Origin: Aquimarina agarivorans
Lineage (GTDB): Bacteria; Bacteroidota; Bacteroidia; Flavobacteriales; Flavobacteriaceae
NCBI RefSeq assembly: GCF_000218485.1
Contig: NZ_AFPB01000132.1
Span: 1-33,175, forward strand
Direction of reading: 5' to 3'
DNA: 33,175 nucleotides
This document shows, in pieces, positions 24,727-32,948 of the stretch (position 1 is the first letter of the stretch; every line of letters begins with the position of its first letter). The translations under genes and the position numbers were made by a program. The notes under the pieces are model-generated. The model saw only the letters and a program-made list of their open reading frames with translations, had not been told where the DNA came from and searched no databases.

Positions 24727-27700
24727 ATGAATAACTTTTATAAAAATAGCGTATTAGTAACCATGGTTTTTTTCCTGATGACTAGCTGTGCTTTGTATGA
24801 ACCTAAATACCGTGAACCATTTGACGCCAAAACTTCAAATGAATTTAAAGCTAATGAAATTGAAAAAACCTTTTATCTCATTGGTGATGCCGGATATGCA
24901 AAAGCAGGAGAAACCACACCTGCGCTAGCAACTTTTGAAACTTACTTAGAAAACAATAAAGAAAAAGGGAACTACGCTATTTTTTTGGGTGATAATATCT
25001 ACCCTGCAGGAATGCCAAAAAAAGGAGAAGAAAACAGGGCCATTTCAGAACATAGGCTGGATGTACAAATAGCATCGGTAAAAAACTTTGATGGTGAAAT
25101 TGTATTTATTCCAGGAAATCACGATTGGTATAATCAAGGCTTAAATGGTTTAAAACGTGAAGAAAATTATTTTGAAAAAAAGTTAGGAGATAAAAAGCTG
25201 TTTTACCCTAGTAACGGATGTGCATTAAAAAGTATTGATGTATCCGAAAATGTACAACTTATTGTATTAGACTCCCAATGGTACTTAACCGATTGGGACA
25301 AACATCCTACTATAAATGATGAATGTCCTGAAATAAAAACCAGAGAAGCAATGTTTCTGGAAGTAGAAGGGTTATTAAAGAAAAATCAAAATAAAACTAT
25401 TGTTTTTGCTTTACATCATCCTTTGTATACCAACGGTGTTCATGGAGGTAAATACGCCCCTGTAAAACATTTATACCCTAGTCAAAAAAAGGTACCGCTG
25501 CCTATTTTAGCTTCATTGGCTATGCAATTAAGGACTAGCGGCGGAGTTTCAATACAAGATAAACAGAACAAACAATACAAAAAACTAGTAAAACGACTGG
25601 AAACGCTGGCAAAAGGTGCCGAACGGATCATTTTTACTTCAGGACACGAACACTCATTACAATATATTGAGCATGAAGGCTTAAAACAGATTGTTTCTGG
25701 TTCAGGAGCAAAAAATTCATACGCCGCACTAAGCAATGATGGATTATTTGCTTACGGAGGGCAAGGATTTGTACGCTTGGACATTTTAAAAAATGGTGCT
25801 TCTTGGGCCAGTTATTATAGTGCTAAACAAGGTAAACCTGAATTAATCTACAAAAAGGAAATATTTAAACCTTCACCTAAATTTAACTTAAACTCACTGC
25901 AACCTGTTACAAAAAAAACCATTTCTACTTCAGTGTACAAAAATAATGAAACAAATGACCGAAGTGAATTGTATGAAAGTATTTGGGGTGACCACTACAG
26001 GGATTTATATTATAAAAACATTGATGCTAAGGTTGCCATTTTAGACACACTTTACGGCGGATTGAAAGTTGTTCGAAAAGGTGGCGGACACCAAACACGC
26101 TCGTTACGCCTGAAGGATAAAAAGGGTAAAGAATACAATATGAGGGCACTTAAAAAAAGTGCGGTTCAATTTTTACAAGCCACTGTATTTAAAGAAAATT
26201 ATATCGAAGAATCATTGAATGAAACCCTACCCACAAAAATGTTGGAAGATTTTTATACAGCATCACATCCGTATATTTTTACGGTAATTCCAGACTTATC
26301 AGACGCAGTAGGTATTTACCATACCAATCCAAAACTTTACTATATCCCTAAACAAAAAGCTTTAGGGCAACATAATATTGAATACGGGAATGAATTGTAT
26401 ATGATTGAAGAACGGCCCGAAGAACACCATGTAGATCAGGCTTCCTTTGGAAAACCCGAAGATATTGAGAGTACAGCTGATGTTTATGAACGTTTGCGCA
26501 GGGATGAAAAATATAGTGTGGATGAAGCGGCGTACATAAAAGCAAGAATGTTTGACATGCTTATAGGTGACTGGGACAGGCACTATGATCAATGGCGCTG
26601 GGCTGAATTTGAAGATGACAATGGCGATCACGTATTTAAACCTATACCAAGAGATCGGGATCAGGCGTTTTCCAATTTTGACGGTGGTTTTTTAGGCGCG
26701 TTACGTGGAATGATCGGATTTGTAAATCAATTGCAGGTTTATGACGACAAAGTAAAAAATATAAAATGGCTAAATGCTGCAGCTACTGTTTTGGACAGAA
26801 CGCTTATACAAAATAAAGGCAGGGATGAATGGATAAAGCAAGCAACACATATTCAAAACAACTTGACGGATGAAGTTATTGATGCTGCTTTCGAAAAAAT
26901 CCCTGAAGAAACCAAAGGCAAAGATTTAAATCAAATTAAAAAGTTTTTAAAACTCCGCAGGTCTAACTTGGTACAAATAGCTAAAGATTTTTATGAATAT
27001 CACGCCAAATTAGCCATTATTAGCGGAACAGATAAGGATGACTATTTCACCATTGAACGTTTAAAAGATGGTAAAACCAAAATTACCGTTCAGCGCATTA
27101 AAAATGGAAAAAAGAAAGATGTTATAAGTGAACGCATATACGATAAAACTTATACCAAACAAATTAGAATTTACGGCTTAGATGATGATGACGTATTTGA
27201 AGTTATTGGAAAAGCCGAAAAACCCATCGCGATAAAAATTATAGGCGGACAAAATAACGATATTTATGACATAAAAGAAAGTTGTAAAATTTCAATTTAC
27301 GATCACAAAACAAAACCAAATACATTAAAGAATGTCAAAGGTGCCAGAGTAAAATTGACTGACAATTATCAAGTTAATCATTTTAATAAAGATGATAAGG
27401 AATTGAATGCTTTAAGTATATTACCCAGCTTAGGGTTTAATCCTGATGACGGAATAAAAATTATACCTACTATTACCTATACCCACAATGGATTTTATAA
27501 AAACCCCTTTACAAATCAGCACAAATTTACCGCTGGCTATTATTTTGCCACTCAAGGTTTTGATTTGGAATATCGTGGCGAATTTGCGGGTGTTTTTGAA
27601 AATTACAATTTACTAATCAATGGACGATACACTAGTCCTAATTACGCAGTTAACTTTTTTGGTTTTGGTAATGATTCTCAAAACTTAGATGATAGAGACG

Positions 27701-28455
27701 ATGTTGATTTTGATTTTAATCGCGTAAAATTAAGTAACTACAAATTGCTTATCGGCGCCGTAAAAAGCGGAAGAAATGGAAGTAATTTCCAATATACAGG
27801 CTCCATTGAAGGTATTCAGGTTGACAACACTCCTGGCCGATTTATTTCTACAGTAAATTTTAATGATCCTAATCCAAATGAAAGAAAATGGTTTGCAGGT
27901 GCTAACGCTACCTATTCTTACGAAAGTTATGATGTGATAGTAAACCCAACCCGTGGTATGAAATTTGTATTGGACGGAGGCACAAGAACCAATATTGATA
28001 CTGGAGATACATACGGATTTATAAAACCCTATTTGGGATTTTATAATGCAGTGACTACTAATCGTAAGTTGGTACTTAAAACATCTGTATTTAGTCATTT
28101 TAACATAGGTAGAGACTACGAGTTTTTTCAGGCTGCTCAAGTGGGAGGACAAAATTTATTACGAGGGTATCGAAACCAACGATTTTCCGGACAAACCGCC
28201 TTGGCAGGAAGTGCTGATTTACGTTACAGCTTTAATCAATTTAAAACAAGTGTAGTTCCTTTGCAGTTTGGAGTATTTACTGGTGCTGACACGGGTAGGG
28301 TTTGGTTTAAAGAACAAAACGACTCCAACAAATTTCATGCTAACTATGGTGGAGGTTTTTGGGTAAACAGTGCTGATTTTATAAGCGGTACATTCAATTT
28401 ATTTGTGGGAGATGATGGGCCTCGATTTTCATTCAACTTTTTATTTAAACTTTAA
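24727..28455 (+). CDS. Large lipoprotein: metallophosphatase, kinase-like middle, Omp85-like barrel
   Basis: 1242 residues from the ATG at 24727, which gives a lipobox MTSC (Cys21). An earlier in-frame ATG at 24676 lies within the GH3 gene and would bury the signal. Residues about 45-320 are a calcineurin-like phosphatase: GDAG (53-56), GDNIYPAG (89), PGNHDWYNQG (130), ALHHPLYTNGVHG and SGHEHS. The middle (about 430-800) has IGDWDRHYDQWRW (about 612) and PRDRDQAF (about 640), which resemble the active sites of HipA, CotH or FAM20 atypical kinases. The end (about 900-1242) is a beta-barrel of the surface antigen/BamA class, with GGQNLLRGYRNQRFSG. It must sit in the outer membrane. The substrate is unknown. 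Confidence 0.85.
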   Translation: MNNFYKNSVLVTMVFFLMTSCALYEPKYREPFDAKTSNEFKANEIEKTFYLIGDAGYAKAGETTPALATFETYLENNKEKGNYAIFLGDNIYPAGMPKKGEENRAISEHRLDVQIASVKNFDGEIVFIPGNHDWYNQGLNGLKREENYFEKKLGDKKLFYPSNGCALKSIDVSENVQLIVLDSQWYLTDWDKHPTINDECPEIKTREAMFLEVEGLLKKNQNKTIVFALHHPLYTNGVHGGKYAPVKHLYPSQKKVPLPILASLAMQLRTSGGVSIQDKQNKQYKKLVKRLETLAKGAERIIFTSGHEHSLQYIEHEGLKQIVSGSGAKNSYAALSNDGLFAYGGQGFVRLDILKNGASWASYYSAKQGKPELIYKKEIFKPSPKFNLNSLQPVTKKTISTSVYKNNETNDRSELYESIWGDHYRDLYYKNIDAKVAILDTLYGGLKVVRKGGGHQTRSLRLKDKKGKEYNMRALKKSAVQFLQATVFKENYIEESLNETLPTKMLEDFYTASHPYIFTVIPDLSDAVGIYHTNPKLYYIPKQKALGQHNIEYGNELYMIEERPEEHHVDQASFGKPEDIESTADVYERLRRDEKYSVDEAAYIKARMFDMLIGDWDRHYDQWRWAEFEDDNGDHVFKPIPRDRDQAFSNFDGGFLGALRGMIGFVNQLQVYDDKVKNIKWLNAAATVLDRTLIQNKGRDEWIKQATHIQNNLTDEVIDAAFEKIPEETKGKDLNQIKKFLKLRRSNLVQIAKDFYEYHAKLAIISGTDKDDYFTIERLKDGKTKITVQRIKNGKKKDVISERIYDKTYTKQIRIYGLDDDDVFEVIGKAEKPIAIKIIGGQNNDIYDIKESCKISIYDHKTKPNTLKNVKGARVKLTDNYQVNHFNKDDKELNALSILPSLGFNPDDGIKIIPTITYTHNGFYKNPFTNQHKFTAGYYFATQGFDLEYRGEFAGVFENYNLLINGRYTSPNYAVNFFGFGNDSQNLDDRDDVDFDFNRVKLSNYKLLIGAVKSGRNGSNFQYTGSIEGIQVDNTPGRFISTVNFNDPNPNERKWFAGANATYSYESYDVIVNPTRGMKFVLDGGTRTNIDTGDTYGFIKPYLGFYNAVTTNRKLVLKTSVFSHFNIGRDYEFFQAAQVGGQNLLRGYRNQRFSGQTALAGSADLRYSFNQFKTSVVPLQFGVFTGADTGRVWFKEQNDSNKFHANYGGGFWVNSADFISGTFNLFVGDDGPRFSFNFLFKL

Positions 28456-28465
28456 TTTTTTTTAT

Positions 28466-28663
28466 ATGATATTCAATAATAGCAAACATATTTTTACATT
28501 AATTTCATTACTTATTATTAGTACTCAAGCATTTGCTCAAAACGATTCTCCTTACGAAACAAATTTTTATAAGGATGGCGCTTGGATTGCTGGTGGAATA
28601 GGATTGAGTGCACTGGGTTTGGCACTAATTGAAAAAAAAATGGCTTGTCCGATCAGGACTTAG
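28466..28663 (+). CDS. N-terminal fragment of a split PAP2 phosphatase
   Basis: Starting at the ATG at 28466, 10 bases after the previous stop, this codes for a signal peptide (ending STQAFAQ) and NDSPYETNFYKDGAWIAGGI, then runs through an A9 tract (28632-28640) and stops soon after in unrelated residues (MACPIRT). With one more A the frame would continue as EKKNGLSDQDLAQLDKNDLW into the following PAP2 domain. It is therefore best read as the first 60 or so residues of that gene. The split may be mutation, sequencing error or a slippage site. Confidence 0.8.
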   Translation: MIFNNSKHIFTLISLLIISTQAFAQNDSPYETNFYKDGAWIAGGIGLSALGLALIEKKMACPIRT

Positions 28664-29283
28664 CACAATTGGATAAAAACGATCTCTGGGGTATTGATCG
28701 TTGGGCTGCGGGTAATTTTTCGGAATCAGCAAGTGCTACTAGTGATATCCCATTTTATACCTCACTTGCATTACCATTTTTATTTACCTTAAATAAAGCC
28801 ACTCGTCATAAATCAGGACAACTTTTTGTAATGTATTTGGAAAGTTTATCCACTACTGCGGCTTTATTTTCTATTACTGCAGGACTGGTTGAAAAAAGCC
28901 GTCCATTAGTTTATAATGATACTGGTGTAGTAAGTAGGTCTGAACGATTGGAAAATGACTCACAACGTTCATTTTATAGTGGGCATGTTGCCGCTTCTGC
29001 CACAGCTACATTTTTTGCAGCTCAGGTATTTAGCGATTTCTTTCCTGATTCTAGAGCAAAACCTTATGTTTGGGCAGGTGCTGCGCTCATTCCTGCTACC
29101 GTAGGTTATTTTAGAATTGAGTCGGGTAAACATTTTTTAACTGATACCATTATCGGGTATGCACTTGGTGCTGCCAGTGGAATTTTAGTGCCGCGTTTAC
29201 ATCGTAAAAAAGAGTCTGATTTAAAAGTTTCTGCTAATATGATGGCTGATACTAAAACTATAAATCTTTCGTACGTATTTTAG
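28645..29283 (+). CDS. PAP2 superfamily phosphatase, main part of a split gene
   Basis: 212 residues from a TTG that is probably not a real start. The PAP2 (type 2 phosphatidic acid phosphatase) motifs are KSRPLVY, SFYSGHVA (Ser-Gly-His), and FRIESGKHFLTDTIIGY, which has the Arg-x5-His-x3-Asp pattern. Several hydrophobic helices match a membrane-bound enzyme with its active site on the periplasmic side. Substrates in the family include lipid phosphates, undecaprenyl pyrophosphate and lipid A. The signal peptide and start codon lie in the preceding fragment, one base out of frame. It belongs to the same closely spaced cluster. Confidence 0.85.
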   Translation: MSDQDLAQLDKNDLWGIDRWAAGNFSESASATSDIPFYTSLALPFLFTLNKATRHKSGQLFVMYLESLSTTAALFSITAGLVEKSRPLVYNDTGVVSRSERLENDSQRSFYSGHVAASATATFFAAQVFSDFFPDSRAKPYVWAGAALIPATVGYFRIESGKHFLTDTIIGYALGAASGILVPRLHRKKESDLKVSANMMADTKTINLSYVF

Positions 29284-29325
29284 TGGTATGGTTTTAATCT
29301 ATTTATAAATTAAAATCCATCTCAA

Positions 29326-30225
29326 ATGAAATACTTTTTAGCATTTAATCTATTCTTTTTAATTTCCACATCAATTTTTGCTCAGTTGACTGACTTGACA
29401 CGCCTAGAATATACATACTTTCCGCAAAGAAACAGTGATAACAATTTTCAACGTATTCGGGCATTGGTCAAATTGCCATTAAAATTAAATGACAAAGGTG
29501 CATTTTTAGTACCTGGATTTGAATATCGGAACGTACGCTTTGATTTTGAAGATGCCACAAATTTTGATACCAACAATTTAAATAATTTTAATTCCTATGA
29601 TATCACGTTAGGATATACGTTTAAAATAAAAAAATACTTGCGTTTTGCTGCAAAATCAGGTGTTTTAATAGCTTCTAATTTTGAAGGTGATGGGGTTATT
29701 ACCAATGATGATTTATTATATTCGGGTGCCGTAGTACTAATTAAGGATAAAACTGGTGAAGGCGAAGCAAAAAAACCCTGGCGCTGGGTCATTGGACTGC
29801 AATACTCAACAAAAGCGGGTATTCCCATTCCCCTACCCTTTATTAATTATTACAAACAATTTGCTCCCAAGTGGTCTTATGGTTTGGGAGTTCCAAAATC
29901 AAATATCAAGTATTATTTAAATGACAAAAATGTATTTCAGGCATTTGCAACACTAGATGGTTTTTTCGCTAATATTCAAAAAGATAGAGTAATTCCCAAT
30001 TCCAATGGTACAAATACTGCTACTACTGCAAGTATTTCCATGACAGTCGCTTTAGGCGGATTGGGTTTTGAACATTTGTTTACTGATCATTTAGTACTAT
30101 ATGCTTACACTGGCTTTACCTTTTTAAACGATATTAGGCTAAGGGACAATAATCAAGATGATGTGTTTACAATAAATGACACCAATACATTTTATATACG
30201 GGGTGGATTAAAATTTAAACTTTAG
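29326..30225 (+). CDS. DUF6268-type outer-membrane beta-barrel protein
   Basis: 299 residues with a signal peptide (cleavage probably after the Ala of SIFAQ). The rest alternates in short amphipathic strands, e.g. LEYTYFPQRNSDNNFQRIRA, FLVPGFEYRNVRFDF, DITLGYTFKIKKYLRFAAKS, and ends in FYIRGGLKFKL, an outer-membrane barrel ending. I recall the start TRLEYTYFPQ as that of DUF6268 proteins, though without a database check. No enzyme motif is seen. It closes the plus-strand cluster and is followed by a strong bidirectional hairpin. Confidence 0.78.
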   Translation: MKYFLAFNLFFLISTSIFAQLTDLTRLEYTYFPQRNSDNNFQRIRALVKLPLKLNDKGAFLVPGFEYRNVRFDFEDATNFDTNNLNNFNSYDITLGYTFKIKKYLRFAAKSGVLIASNFEGDGVITNDDLLYSGAVVLIKDKTGEGEAKKPWRWVIGLQYSTKAGIPIPLPFINYYKQFAPKWSYGLGVPKSNIKYYLNDKNVFQAFATLDGFFANIQKDRVIPNSNGTNTATTASISMTVALGGLGFEHLFTDHLVLYAYTGFTFLNDIRLRDNNQDDVFTINDTNTFYIRGGLKFKL

Positions 30226-30362
30226 ATTTAAACACAAAAGAATTTACTGCTAACTATGTAATTGAGCTAACCTCTATTACTAAAACTGTTTTCATTAAAT
30301 ATTTCATTGTAAACAAACCTTGTAATCAAACTAATCGAATTTTTGTTTCGTTTTTAAATAAT

Positions 30363-30393
30363 AAAAAAAGAAGCCTAAAAAGCTTCTTTTTTT
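30363..30393. terminator. Bidirectional terminator between DUF6268 and hsp20 genes
   Basis: A 12-bp perfect stem: AAAAAAAGAAGC (30363-30374) pairs with GCTTCTTTTTTT (30382-30393), with a 7-base loop. It is A-rich on one side and T-rich on the other, so it can end both converging transcripts. Confidence 0.9.
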
Positions 30394-30446
30394 GGGTGTG
30401 CTATCAAACAATTCTAGTAATCTATACTTAAGTCAAGAGTGGAAAA

Positions 30447-30914
30447 CTAATCAATTTTAACTGTCGTCGTTTCAATTTCCTTCTTTTCTTGTTTTGGCAA
30501 AATAATATTTAAAATTCCATTGGTATATTTTGCCGATATAGCATCGGTTTGTATAATTTTTGGCAAATTAAATACACGTTCAAACTTTGAAGTTGTAAAT
30601 TCTCTTCGCACAAATTTTCCTTCAGCTTCATTAGCTTCTTCTTTTTCAAATGATGCTGAAATTTTTAATTTATTTTGAGTAATATCAACTTTGAAATCAT
30701 CTTTTTCAAAACCTGCTGCTAGTAAAGCGATTTTAAATTCAGTGTCGGTTTCTTCAACATTTACCTTAGGTAAATTAGTATCATAATACTCATTAAATGA
30801 CGGTGAAAATGTGTTATTAAATACCTCATTTATCAGTCCTCCAAACTCAGAAAATGGCGTCATTGCATTTGATGGTACTCCATTAAATTTTGTTAATCCT
30901 CTATTATTATTCAT
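30447..30914 (-). CDS. Hsp20/alpha-crystallin family small heat shock protein
   Basis: 155 residues. A variable N-terminal arm (FNGVPSNAMTPFSEFGGLINEVFNN) is followed by the alpha-crystallin domain (about 48-145), with LPKVNVEETDTEFKIALLAAG, KDDFKVDITQNKLKISASFE and the signature TNGILNIILPKQEKKE, whose ILP is the usual dimer or oligomer contact. It holds unfolded proteins in the cytoplasm. It is a single gene, converging with the plus-strand cluster. Upstream the sequence has only weak promoter resemblance (ATTGTTTG). Confidence 0.93.
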   Translation of the reverse strand: MNNNRGLTKFNGVPSNAMTPFSEFGGLINEVFNNTFSPSFNEYYDTNLPKVNVEETDTEFKIALLAAGFEKDDFKVDITQNKLKISASFEKEEANEAEGKFVRREFTTSKFERVFNLPKIIQTDAISAKYTNGILNIILPKQEKKEIETTTVKID

Positions 30915-31148
30915 AATGATTTATTTTTTTGTTTACGCTTAGATTTAGTCAAACAATATACCAACATGAAATTTAGTACAAATCAACAAAAAAATAATGA
31001 CAAAATGACTTATTGATAATGGATAAGCATGTCAAAATGGCAATTTAAAAGGTGTTTTACTCTTTATTTCTAATCCTTCATTTATTAATAATACCTTTTC
31101 ATACATTAATTTTCTTATTTAAGATGGCTTGCTTTTATTTTGATACTT

Positions 31149-32051
31149 CTACTCTACTTCTACATTAGCGCTATGACTCTCTTCAGCGGTGCTGTCATTA
31201 TCATCTACAAATAATTCTTCGCCCATGACAGTAATACTTCTATCACCTAAAATATCTTCAACATAAACCATTTTTACAAAAACCATTAAAATAGCAATAA
31301 CTGGAACGGCAAGAATTAATCCCAACATACCAGTAAATATCCCTAAAATAACTTGGGCTACTAAAATCATTGCTAAAGGAAATGCAATCATTTTTTTTTG
31401 AATCAAAGGAGTCAAAATATTACTTTCAACAATTTGAATCCCCCCGTATAATAGTACTACATAAAATGCATAATTTTCGCCCATAGTAAGTGCTAATAAA
31501 AATGCAGGTATTAATGAAAATATGGGCCCAAAATTAGGAATAAAAGTAATTAGCGCCGCAAAAATACCTAAAGTTAAAGCTAGTGGTACACCTAATATGG
31601 CCAAACCAGTACAAGTAAGTACACCTACTATAAGCATCGAAAAAATTTTTCCTAAAAGCCAGCGTTTTAAAGTATAACCCATGGTAAGCAATACTTCTTC
31701 TGTACGTTTGCGTTTCGGTTTGGGGAATAATGTTATAATTCCATTGATATACAAACTAGGTTGCACCATTAAAAACATTCCCAGAAAAACAACAATATAT
31801 AAGTCTGCTAAACCACCTAAAAAGGAACTAAAAAAAATGGTTAACTGTTCCTTATTTTTTTTCAGTTCTCCTTTATACCGACCTACTTCATTTAAAACTA
31901 AATTACCTACTTTGTTATTGGACAACTTACTTTTTACATCTTGTGCTGCTTTTGGAAGCTCAACTTCCAATACTTCAATTTGCGAAGATACTCTGGGATA
32001 TAAAAACACAATGGATAAAGCAAATAAGGAAGCCACCAACGATACCGCCAA
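31149..32051 (-). CDS. AI-2E family transporter, main part of a split gene
   Basis: 300 residues counted from a TTG, a start that would remove the first membrane helices. Family segments are FLGGLADLYIVVFLGMFLMVQP, TMGYTLKRWLLGKIFSMLIVGVLT, LGVPLALTLGIFAALITFIPNFGPI (the most conserved part) and IVESNILTPLIQKKMIAFP, plus an acidic tail. The family, formerly DUF20/PerM, exports small molecules or ions: AI-2 in TqsA, sodium/proton exchange in some relatives. Here the substrate is unknown. The first 68 residues are encoded just upstream in another frame, with the break at an A8 run. Confidence 0.88.
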   Translation of the reverse strand: MAVSLVASLFALSIVFLYPRVSSQIEVLEVELPKAAQDVKSKLSNNKVGNLVLNEVGRYKGELKKNKEQLTIFFSSFLGGLADLYIVVFLGMFLMVQPSLYINGIITLFPKPKRKRTEEVLLTMGYTLKRWLLGKIFSMLIVGVLTCTGLAILGVPLALTLGIFAALITFIPNFGPIFSLIPAFLLALTMGENYAFYVVLLYGGIQIVESNILTPLIQKKMIAFPLAMILVAQVILGIFTGMLGLILAVPVIAILMVFVKMVYVEDILGDRSITVMGEELFVDDNDSTAEESHSANVEVE

Positions 32052-32071
32052 GCCTAATGACCATTGATTAT

Positions 32072-32275
32072 TTAAGGGTATTTTTTTTGTAATAAAGAAG
32101 CGATTCCTTTAAAGAAGATAGCAATTAATATTCCCGCTAAAATTAGTAGAATCACTTTAAACCCTTTTAAAATCAAAAAAATCAATAATAAAATGACACA
32201 TATAATACTTGTCGCTTTTATAATTTTTTTACTAAAATCACTAATCGCAAATGTGCTTGTATTTTTTGAACTCAT
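32072..32275 (-). CDS. N-terminal fragment of the split AI-2E transporter
   Basis: From the ATG at 32275-32273 it reads SSKNTSTFAISDFSKKIIK followed by two hydrophobic helices (ATSIICVILLLIFLILKGF and VILLILAGILIAIFF), then LLQKKYP and a stop. At the coding-strand A8 run (32088-32081) one added A changes QKKYP-stop into QKKIPLNNQWSLGLAVSL and joins the main part of the transporter. An in-frame ATG at 32299 lies within the intergenic repeat and is rejected as start. Confidence 0.8.
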   Translation of the reverse strand: MSSKNTSTFAISDFSKKIIKATSIICVILLLIFLILKGFKVILLILAGILIAIFFKGIASLLQKKYP

Positions 32276-32289
32276 AACTTTAATAATTA

Positions 32290-32513
32290 AATGAACCACT
32301 AAGGACTAAAAGTACAATAGTTTTGGTTATGACTAAAAGTCATTACTTTTTGAACATCCGTTTTTTGCAATTAGCTATTAGCCTTTGGCTATTAGCAGTA
32401 TTTTTAAGTCAACAGCTAATTACTAATTGCCAATAGCTCTTTGTAATATTTTTAGAAGCTAAAAGCGAAATGCATTAAAAATGCATAGTTTTAACTAAAC
32501 TTGAGACCAATAA
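32290..32513 (+). repeat. Structured intergenic repeat, copy B
   Basis: Second copy of the element at 19939-20147, same orientation. It has a 14-base insertion that looks like a local duplication of CTATTAG (32378-32398 region). Both palindromes are kept: ATGACT-AAA-AGTCAT (32329-32343) and ATGCAT-TAAAA-ATGCAT (32470-32486). It begins 14 bases upstream of the AI-2E start codon, so it occupies that gene's promoter or leader region. No promoter was recognised inside it on the minus strand. Confidence 0.85.
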
Positions 32514-32726
32514 TAACTTACTACTCTTGTTTAATTTCTTACTCAAAAACCGAAACGCCCTATCCACTGGCAATGAATAAGTTGTTTCCGATATTAAATT
32601 CGCTATTCGAAATAGTCTTTTTTCGATCAGTATTATGCGCTTTAGCTGGAGATAGGTCTATGTTTTTCTTTCTTGTCCAAATAAAAAACTTTTTTTATAC
32701 TTGGATGTAGGAAACCCTATAAAAAT

Positions 32727-32766
32727 AAAAGCGAATATTCAATTTTGACTTAGAATATTCGCTTTT
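32727..32766. terminator. Terminator after the small acidic lipoprotein gene
   Basis: AAAAGCGAATATTC (32727-32740) pairs perfectly over 14 bp with GAATATTCGCTTTT (32753-32766), with a 12-base loop. A- and T-rich flanks allow action in both directions. On the minus strand it follows the lipoprotein stop codon by about 20 bases. Confidence 0.88.
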
Positions 32767-32786
32767 TTTATTAAAGGTTATAAATT

Positions 32787-32948
32787 TTAATCTACAGCAT
32801 CTTCCACTTCATCTGCAGCATCTTCAATTCCATCGCCTACACTTTCAACGGCATCTTCCACTTTTTCGCTCGGTTTCTTTTCTCTACAACTCGTTGTAAA
32901 AGCAGCTATAGATCCGGTAACCAAAATTGATAATATGATTTTCTTCAT
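32787..32948 (-). CDS. Small acidic lipoprotein, 53 residues
   Basis: A short gene with a good signal peptide and lipobox: MKKIILSILVTGSIAAFTTS then Cys21. The mature part is REKKPSEKVEDAVESVGDGI followed by EDAADEVEDAVD. This acidic tail has heptad-like spacing and may be one amphipathic helix. A strong terminator follows, and all three sites (start, lipobox, stop) are coherent. Similar tiny lipoproteins are common in Flavobacteriaceae, but I know no function. An envelope location is inferred from the lipobox. Confidence 0.8.
   Translation of the reverse strand: MKKIILSILVTGSIAAFTTSCREKKPSEKVEDAVESVGDGIEDAADEVEDAVD

Noticed and set aside
27730..28152. 140-residue frame antisense to the barrel domain
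   Set aside because: It is fully contained in a conserved coding region on the other strand, and its composition (many Cys, Ser and Ile) is that of a shadow frame.
32501..32710. 69-residue plus-strand frame
   Set aside because: It begins within the intergenic repeat, has no family resemblance or start signal, and reads like random AT-rich sequence.
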